From positions 1 through 17,312 of the forward strand of contig JAFGIA010000343.1 in NCBI GenBank assembly GCA_016929795.1: a stretch of DNA of 17,312 bases. The letters are read 5' to 3'. A model generated the notes under the pieces. It saw only the letters and a list, made by a program, of their open reading frames with translations, did not search any database and was not told the origin of the DNA. Below are positions 1 to 5,962 of the stretch, piece after piece. Position numbers and translations under genes: made by a program. This DNA is from Anaerolineae bacterium. GTDB lineage: Bacteria; Chloroflexota; Anaerolineae; JAAYZQ01. The number at the start of each line of letters is the position of its first letter. Within the stretch, counting starts at the first letter, position 1.

Positions 1-28
1 AATCGTCAATCGTAAATCGTCAATCGTT
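1..28. repeat. 7-bp tandem repeat (AATCGTN) x4
   Basis: Four consecutive heptads read AATCGT plus a variable seventh base (C, A, C, T). The array touches the left edge and probably continues outside the window. It stops eight bases before the first usable start codon of the next gene. It looks like intergenic filler and not coding sequence. It is too short and spacerless to be CRISPR. Whether it has a function is unknown. Confidence 0.75.
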
Positions 29-35
29 CGCGGGG

Positions 36-824
36 TTGGATATTGGGTCGCGCACGATTGCCCTCGTCGAGTGGGATGGCGAGAGGGTGACTCGTGCTGA
101 GGTGGTGGACACGGGCATTGACCCGGTGGGGAACGCGCGGCGGCTGATGGCGGGCCGGGTGTATCGCCGCCTGGTGGCAACCGGCTACGGCCGCAACCTG
201 GCCGCCGAGCGCGAGCTGGCGGACGAGGTGATCTCTGAGATCAAGGCGTACGGCCTGGGCGCCTATCACCTCTACCCCGACACGGGCACGGTGCTCGACA
301 TTGGCGGCCAAGACAGCAAGGCGATCCGTGTCGGGCCGGATGGGCGGGTGACGCGCTTTGAGATGAACGACCGCTGCGCGGCTGGCACGGGGCGCTTTCT
401 GGAGAATATGGCGCGGGCGCTGGGGATGGATGTGAGCGAGTTTGGCCCGCACGCGCTGGAAGCGAACGGCAGCGCCGTGCGCGTGTCGAGTATGTGCACC
501 GTGTTTGCCGAGTCGGAGGTGGTGTCGCTTATCGCGCGCGGCGAGGATAGCCGGCGCATCGCCCTGGGGCTGCACCAGGCGATCGTGGACCGCGTCGGCA
601 GCATGGTGCGCCGTGTGGGCGTGGTGGAGCGGGTTGTGTTCGCGGGGGGCGTTGCTCTCAACCCCTGCCTGCACCAGCTCTTCTCAGCAGCCTTTGGCGT
701 CGCCGTCACTATCCCGGATGATCCGCAGACGGTCGGCGCGCTGGGTGCTGCCCTGCACGCAGCGTATTCAAGTATGCAGGAGGGTTCCTCCAACGCCCAT
801 CTGGGAAGAAGGGGAGGAGCATGA
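36..824 (+). CDS. 2-hydroxyacyl-CoA dehydratase activator-type ATPase (BadF/BadG/BcrA/BcrD, HgdC-like)
   Basis: Proteins of this family are homodimeric ASKHA-fold ATPases that hold one [4Fe-4S] cluster at the dimer interface. They inject an electron, at the cost of ATP, into 2-hydroxyacyl-CoA dehydratases or benzoyl-CoA reductases. The sequence shows the phosphate-binding DIGS near the N-terminus, ATGYGRN (residues 48-54), DIGGQDSK (88-95), the two cluster cysteines in NDRCAAGTGRF (C114) and SSMCTVFAESE (C154), and the adenosine-binding FAGGVALN (202-209). The 262 aa length is normal for the family. TTG at 36 is the only start available, and it gives an unusually short N-terminus. The frame is open to the window edge and encodes a plausible FAG before LDIGS, so the real start may lie upstream. 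The last 20 residues extend past the usual family end. No dehydratase subunits are adjacent, so the substrate is unknown. Confidence 0.85.
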   Translation: MDIGSRTIALVEWDGERVTRAEVVDTGIDPVGNARRLMAGRVYRRLVATGYGRNLAAERELADEVISEIKAYGLGAYHLYPDTGTVLDIGGQDSKAIRVGPDGRVTRFEMNDRCAAGTGRFLENMARALGMDVSEFGPHALEANGSAVRVSSMCTVFAESEVVSLIARGEDSRRIALGLHQAIVDRVGSMVRRVGVVERVVFAGGVALNPCLHQLFSAAFGVAVTIPDDPQTVGALGAALHAAYSSMQEGSSNAHLGRRGGA

Positions 825-976
825 CGCGCCTGCGGCACTTTCAAGAATACGGGGGTCTGGGGTGGGATCAGGGTCGTCGTGTTCGTGGGCGCCTATATGG
901 GCACCGAGTTCTGGCTGCTGTCCGATCCAAGAATCGAGGTGGCCATCCATGAGATCCTTCTCGAAACGTTTCTACA
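821..976 (+). pseudogene. Frame-disrupted short reading frame between the activator and CMD genes
   Basis: An ATG at 821 overlaps the activator stop (ATGA, 821-824) and follows GGGGAGG at 811-817. Read straight, it gives 43 residues and ends at 950-952, again in an ATGA overlap with the next start. From about 867 the protein-like frame is a different one. It reads FVGAYMGTEFWLLSD and onward, and about 20 of 26 third positions in 873-950 are G or C, against about 9 of 25 in the straight frame. A one-base indel near 870-878 would join the two parts. I do not recognise the product. The right boundary is approximate because the second frame runs on into the CMD gene. Alternatives are a genuine 43-residue coupled ORF, or no gene. 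Confidence 0.3.
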
Positions 977-1464
977 CGCCACGCACCTTCCTGCGCGACC
1001 TGCGCCAGATCGCGGCCCACATGGGAGATTTTCGCCAGGCGGCGCGCAGCGGGCGCGTCAGCCGCACGTTCGCGGAAAAGATCATGCTGGCGGTGACGGC
1101 GGTGAACGGCTGCCGTTACTGCGCCTACGGCCACAGTCGTTGGGCGCTCGAGGCCGGCGTGGAGCCGGGCGAGATCGAGCGCCTGCTGGCGAGCGAGCTG
1201 GGCGAGTTCCCCGAGGAGGAGGCGGTGGCGCTGGCCTTTGCCCAGCACTGGGCCGAGACGGGCGGCGAGCCGGACCCCGAGGCGGAGCGCCGCTTCCGCG
1301 ACTATTACGGCGAGCGGGTGAGTGACGACATCCTGAACTGGATGCGCATGATCCAGATGGGCAACCTGATGGGCAACACCTTTGACGCCATCCTATGGCG
1401 GTTGGGGCTTGGGCGAAGCAACACTTCCGGGCGCGGAAACCGCGCCCCTACACGCGAGGGATAG
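949..1464 (+). CDS. Carboxymuconolactone decarboxylase / AhpD-like family protein
   Basis: The 171-residue protein carries the AhpD-type redox signature CRYCAYGH (C55, C58, H62) in an all-helical context that fits the CMD fold. Family members with this signature act as peroxidase-linked or disulfide-exchange proteins. The substrate cannot be told from sequence. ATG at 949 is chosen because GAGGTGG (936-942) lies six bases upstream and because related proteins begin with a similar F-KR-Y segment. The conserved GNxMGNTFDA segment (138-147) marks the end of the recognisable domain. The final ~17 residues (RSNTSGRGNRAPTREG) are low complexity and come from a palindromic DNA element, so the original C-terminus may have been replaced. 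The start lies 124 bp after the activator stop, so the two may be cotranscribed. Confidence 0.8.
   Translation: MRSFSKRFYTPRTFLRDLRQIAAHMGDFRQAARSGRVSRTFAEKIMLAVTAVNGCRYCAYGHSRWALEAGVEPGEIERLLASELGEFPEEEAVALAFAQHWAETGGEPDPEAERRFRDYYGERVSDDILNWMRMIQMGNLMGNTFDAILWRLGLGRSNTSGRGNRAPTREG
1429..1447. repeat. GC-rich palindrome, REP-like
   Basis: GGGCGCGG-AAA-CCGCGCCC is a perfect 8-bp stem with a 3-base loop, followed by a CTACAC flank. It lies inside the last codons of the CMD gene. It has no T tract, so it is not a rho-independent terminator. The layout resembles dispersed GC-rich extragenic palindromes, but only one copy is visible in the window, so the repeat label is an inference. Confidence 0.5.
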
Positions 1465-1581
1465 GGTGGTGGCCTACCATCCATGTCATTCAGCCCGAAG
1501 GAGTAAACAGATTATCAATGAGGCCGAACATTCCCCAGATTATTGAGATGATACCCTACCCAGGAGAAAGGAGCATCGAAT

Positions 1582-2196
1582 ATGTCTGACCTGACTACGG
1601 GCGGCCTCCTCGTCGCCCTGATCTTGATCGCCTTTGGGCTGCTCAACTGCTTGGCCGGCTATCGTATCTTTCGGCTCCTGCTCGGTCTCTACGGACTGAT
1701 TCTCGGTGTGATCGTGGGCGCCACGATTGCCGGGAACGTGACCGACGGCGAGACGGTGTGGGTGATCGTCGGCGCAATCGCCGGTGGGCTGGTGGGCGCC
1801 GCCCTGTTCGTGCTGCTCTACTTTGTCGGCGTTTTTCTCGTCGGAGCAGCCGGGGGTGTGTCGCTGGTTACTTTCCTGGGCGGCATGCTGAGCATGGAGA
1901 TGCCCACTCTAGTCATCTTGATCGTCGCCATCGCTGTCGGCATTATCGCCCTGATCGTCCAGCGCGCAGTCCTGATCCTGGCGACTGCCTTTTCAGGGGC
2001 GTGGCTGGCTGTGAGCGGCGTGGCGGCGCTCATGACGGGCGCCGAGCCCGCGTGGGTGCGCCTTTTTCGGCGGGCGGCGGGCGGGGAGGTGAATGATTAT
2101 TCTCTGATTGTGCTCGGTGCCTGGCTGGTGCTGGGCGTCTTGGGCGCCGTCGTCCAGTTTGTCACGACACGTGAGGGGGCGGAGGACGAGGGGTGA
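1582..2196 (+). CDS. Polytopic membrane protein, DUF4203-like
   Basis: This 204-residue protein is almost entirely hydrophobic. It has about six to seven membrane segments (roughly 7-27, 33-50, 57-83, 91-128 as two adjacent segments, 131-152, 174-196) and Gly/Ala-rich helices. The pattern resembles the DUF4203 / TMEM198-like N-terminal domain, whose bacterial role is not known. ATG at 1582 is preceded by AAAGGAG (1567-1573) at eight bases, an excellent ribosome binding site. The polar loop containing GAEPAWVRLFRRAAGG (about 153-168) and the acidic C-terminal tail are the only extended hydrophilic parts. The gene is separated by 117 bp from the CMD gene and converges on the amidase gene 40 bp downstream. 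No catalytic motif is visible. Confidence 0.75.
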   Translation: MSDLTTGGLLVALILIAFGLLNCLAGYRIFRLLLGLYGLILGVIVGATIAGNVTDGETVWVIVGAIAGGLVGAALFVLLYFVGVFLVGAAGGVSLVTFLGGMLSMEMPTLVILIVAIAVGIIALIVQRAVLILATAFSGAWLAVSGVAALMTGAEPAWVRLFRRAAGGEVNDYSLIVLGAWLVLGVLGAVVQFVTTREGAEDEG

Positions 2197-2236
2197 GATG
2201 AGTGCCTGAAACGCGGTGGGCGAGGGGGGCCGGCGG

Positions 2237-2995
2237 TTAATCGCCTTCAAGGAAGCAGGCGATGCCACGGGCGACGCCTTGTGCTACCTCGTACGACCGG
2301 TCGGTGAGCAGGGTCCTGTCGGCACTCATAAAGCCGAGCTCGATGATCGCCCCGGGGGTCATTGGGTCGATCTCGTTGAAGGCGTGGTAGCCGGTCATGT
2401 CAAAGGTGATGGTGTCGCGGTGAAAACGGAGGCCTGTCGCAGCGGCGTATTCCCGGATCAGGCACCCCACCAGCCGGTCTTCCTCCTCTGGGATGGCGCT
2501 CGCTGCCACGCGCGCTACCTTGAACCCGGATACGCCTGGAAAATCGCATGAATCGGCATGGATGGAGATAAAGACATCGGCCTGGTATCCGTCGAGCCGT
2601 TCCGAGAACTCGGGCAGCAGCTCGGCCTCGTACCCCTCGTATTGAAGGATGGCGACCACGCGTGAGGCGACGTCGAGGTTGATCGTCACCTCTTGCAGGC
2701 CATCGGCACACACGGCCCCGGAGTCGCTCTTCCAATGGCCGGCGACCACGCCAATGCGGGGCGGATGGAGTGTGGGTGTGGGCGTGGGGCTGGTCTTGGG
2801 CGCAGCGCTTGGGCGTGCCGTGCGGGTGGGACGTGCGGTGCGCGTGGGCCGGGCTGTGGGGGCGGCTGATGGATCGCCGGTGGCCTGGGCAGCAGAATCG
2901 TGAGGCGCACCTGCCACCAACCAGACAGTGTAGGCAATGCCCAAGAAGAAGGCGGCGACCAACAACCCGATGGTCCCTTTTTGCTCCTTTGTCAC
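2237..2995 (-). CDS. N-acetylmuramoyl-L-alanine amidase, membrane-anchored (Amidase_3 type)
   Basis: The enzyme is predicted to cleave the amide bond between N-acetylmuramic acid and L-alanine in peptidoglycan, outside the membrane. The 252-residue product begins with a signal anchor (residues 8-29). A low-complexity linker rich in Pro, Thr, Ala and Arg follows (about 40-78), then the catalytic domain (80-250). All four expected metal and catalytic residues are visible: H87 in AGHW, E102 in LQEVTINLD, H146 in SIHADS, and E219 in IIELGFM. GTG at 2995 is preferred over the ATG at 3037. GGGAG lies just upstream of GTG, whereas the ATG overlaps the promoter -10 box and would precede the transcript start. 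It is the only minus-strand gene in the window. Confidence 0.9.
   Translation of the reverse strand: MTKEQKGTIGLLVAAFFLGIAYTVWLVAGAPHDSAAQATGDPSAAPTARPTRTARPTRTARPSAAPKTSPTPTPTLHPPRIGVVAGHWKSDSGAVCADGLQEVTINLDVASRVVAILQYEGYEAELLPEFSERLDGYQADVFISIHADSCDFPGVSGFKVARVAASAIPEEEDRLVGCLIREYAAATGLRFHRDTITFDMTGYHAFNEIDPMTPGAIIELGFMSADRTLLTDRSYEVAQGVARGIACFLEGD
2811..2863. repeat. 18-bp imperfect tandem repeat encoding the amidase linker
   Basis: Two near-identical 18-bp units (2811-2828 and 2829-2846) and a diverged partial third unit encode tandem TARPTR hexapeptides in the spacer between the membrane anchor and the amidase domain. Such Pro/Thr/Ala spacers commonly reach across the cell wall. Expansion or contraction by 18 bp would keep the frame. 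Confidence 0.65.
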
Positions 2996-3032
2996 ACGCT
3001 CTCCCAATGCCCAACAGGGGCTCGCTGCCCTG

Positions 3033-3061
3033 ATCATACCTGCAACGGGCTATTTCGTCAA
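3033..3061 (-). promoter_or_regulatory. Sigma70-type promoter of the amidase gene
   Basis: On the minus strand TTGACG (3061-3056) and TATGAT (3038-3033) are separated by exactly 17 bases. Transcription would start near 3026, about 30 bases before the GTG start, with a ribosome binding site between. Confidence 0.7.
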
Positions 3062-3094
3062 GCCAACCAGTGATCGTCTCTTCTCCTTCTCACT

Positions 3095-3123
3095 TTGCGC
3101 CAACACCCGATCCCCTGTACAAT
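3095..3123 (+). promoter_or_regulatory. Possible promoter of the HAD hydrolase gene
   Basis: TTGCGC (3095-3100) and TACAAT (3118-3123) are 17 bases apart. The -10 box is good, but the -35 box matches only in TTG. The position suits the ATG at 3154, about 24 bases after the expected start of transcription. Confidence 0.4.
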
Positions 3124-3153
3124 GGTCGCCACCACCACGGGGAGGCCATCACT

Positions 3154-3774
3154 ATGATCCAGACCATCATCTTTGACCTGGCCGAAGTTCTTGTCTCGGG
3201 CATGCATGGTGTCGAGCGTCCGCTGGCGCGCCGCCTGGGCATCGCCGAGGAGGGCCTTCTACGGGAGCTGGGCGGCGAGGTGTTTCTGGGCCTGATGCGC
3301 GGCCAGGTGACGGAGGACGATTACCTGGCGTGGGCTATCGAGACCTATGGCTGGGACATTGCCCCCGACGAGCTGAAGCAAATGGTACGCGACAACTTTT
3401 GCCACCCGGTGCCCGGCACGGCAGCGCTGGTGGAAGAGCTTGCCGGTCGCTATGAGCTGGCCCTGCTGACGGACCATGGGCGGGAGTGGATGGCGCATAT
3501 CGTCACCATCCATCCTTTCCTGACGCTGTTCGATCAGGTGTTTACGTCATACGACCTGGGGCGGATCAAGGCCGATCCGGGCACGTTCGATGTGGTGCTG
3601 GCAGCACTGGGGCGGGAGGCGGGGGAGTGTTTTTTCGTGGATGACAACCCGGTGAATGTGGAAGCCGCGCGGGCGACGGGGATCGACGCGATCGTGTTCG
3701 AGTCGGCGGAGCAGCTCAAGGGGGAGCTGCTGGCTCGAGGAGTGCTCGACCACCAACGGCCCATCCGTTTTTGA
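3154..3774 (+). CDS. HAD superfamily hydrolase (subfamily IA, YihX-like)
   Basis: The 206-residue protein is probably a small-molecule phosphatase. HAD motif I reads IIFDLAEVLVSG, with the nucleophile D8. Position +2, usually Asp, is A10. Motif II is LLTD (T106), motif III is GRIKADP (K139), and motif IV is FFVDDNPVN (D163, D164). A helical cap sits between motifs I and II (about 15-85). DLGGVL/DLGNVI variants of motif I occur in YihX-type members, so the missing Asp does not by itself mean inactivity. ATG at 3154 is chosen because GGGGAGG (3139-3145) lies eight bases upstream and the protein then starts, as is usual, a few residues before motif I. The stop codon lies within the -35 box of the ftsY promoter. 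The substrate is unknown. Confidence 0.85.
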   Translation: MIQTIIFDLAEVLVSGMHGVERPLARRLGIAEEGLLRELGGEVFLGLMRGQVTEDDYLAWAIETYGWDIAPDELKQMVRDNFCHPVPGTAALVEELAGRYELALLTDHGREWMAHIVTIHPFLTLFDQVFTSYDLGRIKADPGTFDVVLAALGREAGECFFVDDNPVNVEAARATGIDAIVFESAEQLKGELLARGVLDHQRPIRF

Positions 3775-3799
3775 AACATCCTCGTACTTGGGGTATAAT
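3771..3799 (+). promoter_or_regulatory. Strong sigma70-type promoter for ftsY-prfB
   Basis: TTGAAA (3771-3776) and the perfect TATAAT (3794-3799) are separated by 17 bases. The -35 box contains the TGA stop of the HAD gene (3772-3774). The predicted start of transcription is near 3806, just before the ftsY ribosome binding site. Confidence 0.8.
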
Positions 3800-3834
3800 G
3801 TTGGATTGGAATTCTTGAGGAGTTGTGTACGCCT

Positions 3835-4746
3835 GTGTTCAGACGATCGAAAAAATTGCGAGATAGCCTGACCAAGACGCGCCGCTCGTTCTTTGGGCAG
3901 ATCAGCAGCCTGCTGGGCGGCGGAGACATCACCGAGGAGACGTGGGACGACCTGGAGGCATTGTTGGTGCAGTCGGACGTGGGCGTGGAGACGACCATGA
4001 CGTTGGTGGACCGGCTGCGCGAGCGAGTGGACCGCGGCCAGGCGCGGACCACCGACAAGCTCGAGGATCTGTTGAAAGAGGAGCTGCGGGCCCTGTTGGG
4101 CGACCCACCACCGATGACGGTGGACGAGCCCCGGCTGCTGACGGTGATCCTGGTCGTAGGCGTGAATGGATCGGGCAAGACGACGACGATCGGCAAGCTG
4201 GCCCGCTACTACAAGAACTGTGGGCGCAAGGTGATGCTCGCGGCGGCTGATACTTTTCGCGCGGCGGCGATCGACCAGCTCAAGATCTGGGGCGAGCGCG
4301 CCGACGTGCCGGTGATCGCCCACCAGCCGGGGGCTGACCCAGGTGCGGTGGTGTATGATGCCATCCGCGCCAGCCAGAGTCGCAAGGCGGATCTTTTGAT
4401 CGTCGATACGGCGGGGCGGCTGCACACCAAGTACAACCTGATGGAAGAGCTGCGCAAGGTGCACGGTGTGGCGCAAAAGCGCGTGCACCGCGCGCCACAC
4501 GAGACGCTGTTGGTGTTGGACGCGACGACGGGACAGAACGCGCTGTCGCAGGCGAGCCACTTCAAAGAGGCAGTCGACGTGACCGGCGTGGTGGTCGCCA
4601 AGCTTGACGGGACGGCCAAGGGGGGCATGGTGTTTGCCATTGCCAACGATCTGGGCCTGCCGGTGCGCTTTGTCGGCACGGGCGAGACGGTGGAGGACCT
4701 GGCGGAATTCGATCCCGAGGGGTTCGTCGAGGGGTTGTTTGAATAG
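3835..4746 (+). CDS. ftsY: Signal recognition particle receptor FtsY
   Basis: FtsY is the membrane-associated SRP receptor GTPase. It docks SRP-ribosome complexes to the Sec translocon. The 303-residue protein is an NG-only form without the acidic A domain of enterobacteria. The N domain helices are at about 5-90. The G domain has the P-loop [10 protein letters not shown] (109-118), ADTFRAAA (138-145), DTAGR (191-195) and [10 protein letters not shown] (255-264), and a C-terminal helix follows. GTG at 3835 is chosen: GAGGAG (3817-3822) is 12 bases upstream, a little far, while the in-frame TTG at 3823 abuts that site and could not use it. The basic start MFRRSKK suits membrane contact. prfB follows after seven bases, so the two are probably cotranscribed. 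Confidence 0.95.
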   Translation: MFRRSKKLRDSLTKTRRSFFGQISSLLGGGDITEETWDDLEALLVQSDVGVETTMTLVDRLRERVDRGQARTTDKLEDLLKEELRALLGDPPPMTVDEPRLLTVILVVGVNGSGKTTTIGKLARYYKNCGRKVMLAAADTFRAAAIDQLKIWGERADVPVIAHQPGADPGAVVYDAIRASQSRKADLLIVDTAGRLHTKYNLMEELRKVHGVAQKRVHRAPHETLLVLDATTGQNALSQASHFKEAVDVTGVVVAKLDGTAKGGMVFAIANDLGLPVRFVGTGETVEDLAEFDPEGFVEGLFE

Positions 4747-4753
4747 TGAGGAA

Positions 4754-5855
4754 ATGATGGAAGATCTGACGAGCAAGTTAACCGAGCTGGATGAGCGGAT
4801 TCGCGAAATACAGGTGCGTCTTTGACCTCCCAGAAAAAGGGCACCAGATCGAGACGTTAGAAAAGAGGGCAGCGGAGCCTGATTTCTGGGACAACCCCGC
4901 CGCGGCCCAGGCAGACATGCAGGATCTTTCCGACCTGAAAAGTGAAGTCGAGGTGTGGCAGGTGCTTGGCCGGCGCGCGAGTGAGGCACGCGAGCTGCTG
5001 GAGCTGGCCGAGATGGACGAGGATGAGGACCTGATCCGCGACATTGAGCGCGAGGCGGAGAAAATCATCTACGAGCTCGAAAGGCGCGAGTTTTACCTGA
5101 GCCTGTCCGGTCCTCACGACCGGGACCCGGCGATCCTGGGGCTGTATGCTGGCGCCGGTGGAACAGATGCGCAAGATTTTGTGGGTATTCTGATGCGTAT
5201 GTATCTGCGCTGGGCCGAGCAGCAGGGCTTTAAGACTGAGATCCTGGAGACGCTGCGTGGGCAGGAGGCGGGGTATAAAAGCGTCACCATTGCGGTGCGC
5301 GGGCAGTACGCATACGGCTATCTGAAGGCGGAGCGCGGCGTGCATCGCCTGGTGCGCCTATCCCCGTTCGACGAGGCGCACCGGCGCCACACATCCTTCG
5401 TGTTGGTGGAGGTGATGCCTGAGCTGGACGATGACATCGAGATCGAGATCAATCCGGATGAGCTCAAGATCGATGTGTTCAAGGCATCGGGCGCTGGCGG
5501 CCAGCATGTGCAAAAGAACTCGACGGCCATCCGCATTCTGCACGAGCCGACGGGGATTGTGGTGACGTGCCAGAACGAGCGCTCGCAGACGCAGAACCGC
5601 GAGGTGGCACTCAAGATCTTGCGCGGCAAGCTGTATGACCTGGAGCAGCAAAAGCTGGAAGAGCAGCAGGCACGCCTGAAGGGCAAGCATGTGACCGCGG
5701 GGTGGGGCAACCAGATCCGGTCGTACGTGATGCACCCCTACCACATGGTCAAGGACCTGCGCACCGAGCACGAGACGGGCAATGTGGAGGCGGTGCTCGA
5801 TGGGGGTATCCAGGATTTTATCGACGCATACCTGCAGTCGATGATCGGCGAGTGA
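4754..5855 (+). CDS. prfB: Peptide chain release factor 2 (programmed +1 frameshift)
   Basis: RF2 recognises UGA and UAA stop codons and triggers peptidyl-tRNA hydrolysis. The product is made from two frames: 23 codons (4754-4822), a +1 slip over T4823, then 343 codons (4824-5852), giving 366 aa, the usual length. The anticodon-like SPF (203-205) identifies RF2 over RF1, and the catalytic GGQ is at 248-250 within [11 protein letters not shown]. The N-terminal part is the expected helical, coiled-coil-like segment. Two ATGs adjoin (4754 and 4757). GAGG at 4748-4751 is better spaced for the second, so the true start could be three bases later. Expression is probably autoregulated: low RF2 slows termination at the in-frame UGA and favours frameshifting. 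A gene caller that ignores this would report a truncated 354-residue frame or a short upstream ORF. Confidence 0.96.
4812..4826 (+). promoter_or_regulatory. prfB: RF2 autoregulatory +1 frameshift site
   Basis: AGGTG (4812-4816), a Shine-Dalgarno-like element, is followed by three bases and then CTT TGA C (4820-4826). This matches the E. coli layout, in which a Shine-Dalgarno-like element sits three bases before CUU UGA C. The peptidyl-tRNA(Leu) is expected to slip from CUU to UUU, and decoding resumes at GAC (4824). Confidence 0.95.
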
Positions 5856-5962
5856 GGTATTGGGGATTAGTGATGCGGAATGCTGCCCGATATCCAATAT
5901 CCGCGTCGCGTCAAGAGATCGCCGGGATTTGACACGGGGCGCATAATGTATATAATGTAAGC
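5856..5962. other. Intergenic region prfB to recombinase
   Basis: This 107-bp stretch holds the recombinase promoter on its right. A weak imperfect inverted repeat lies on its left, with TATTGG (5858-5863) facing CCAATA (5894-5899). There is no T tract, so I do not call a terminator. No tRNA or small RNA is recognisable. Confidence 0.5.
5929..5956 (+). promoter_or_regulatory. Strong sigma70-type promoter upstream of the recombinase-like gene
   Basis: A perfect TTGACA (5929-5934) and a perfect TATAAT (5951-5956) are 16 bases apart. The predicted transcript start, about 5962-5964, coincides with the TTG at 5963. No other clear promoter lies before rpoC, so this one may also drive rpoC. Confidence 0.8.

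Noticed and set aside
1..28. CRISPR-like repeat array
   Set aside because: The units are 7 bp with no spacers, so it is a simple tandem repeat.
1429..1447. Terminator at the end of the CMD gene
   Set aside because: The hairpin lies before the stop codon and is not followed by a T tract.
1395..1589. Short plus-strand frame across the end of the CMD gene
   Set aside because: It crosses the palindrome and the spacer, lacks protein-like composition, and overlaps the start of the membrane protein gene.
2216..2551. Plus-strand frame inside the amidase gene
   Set aside because: It overlaps the amidase catalytic domain, whose four active residues are intact. The plus frame has no domain.
3547..4989. 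Open frame of 480 codons antisense to HAD-ftsY-prfB
   Set aside because: It spans three confirmed genes and their promoter, so it is a GC-driven shadow.
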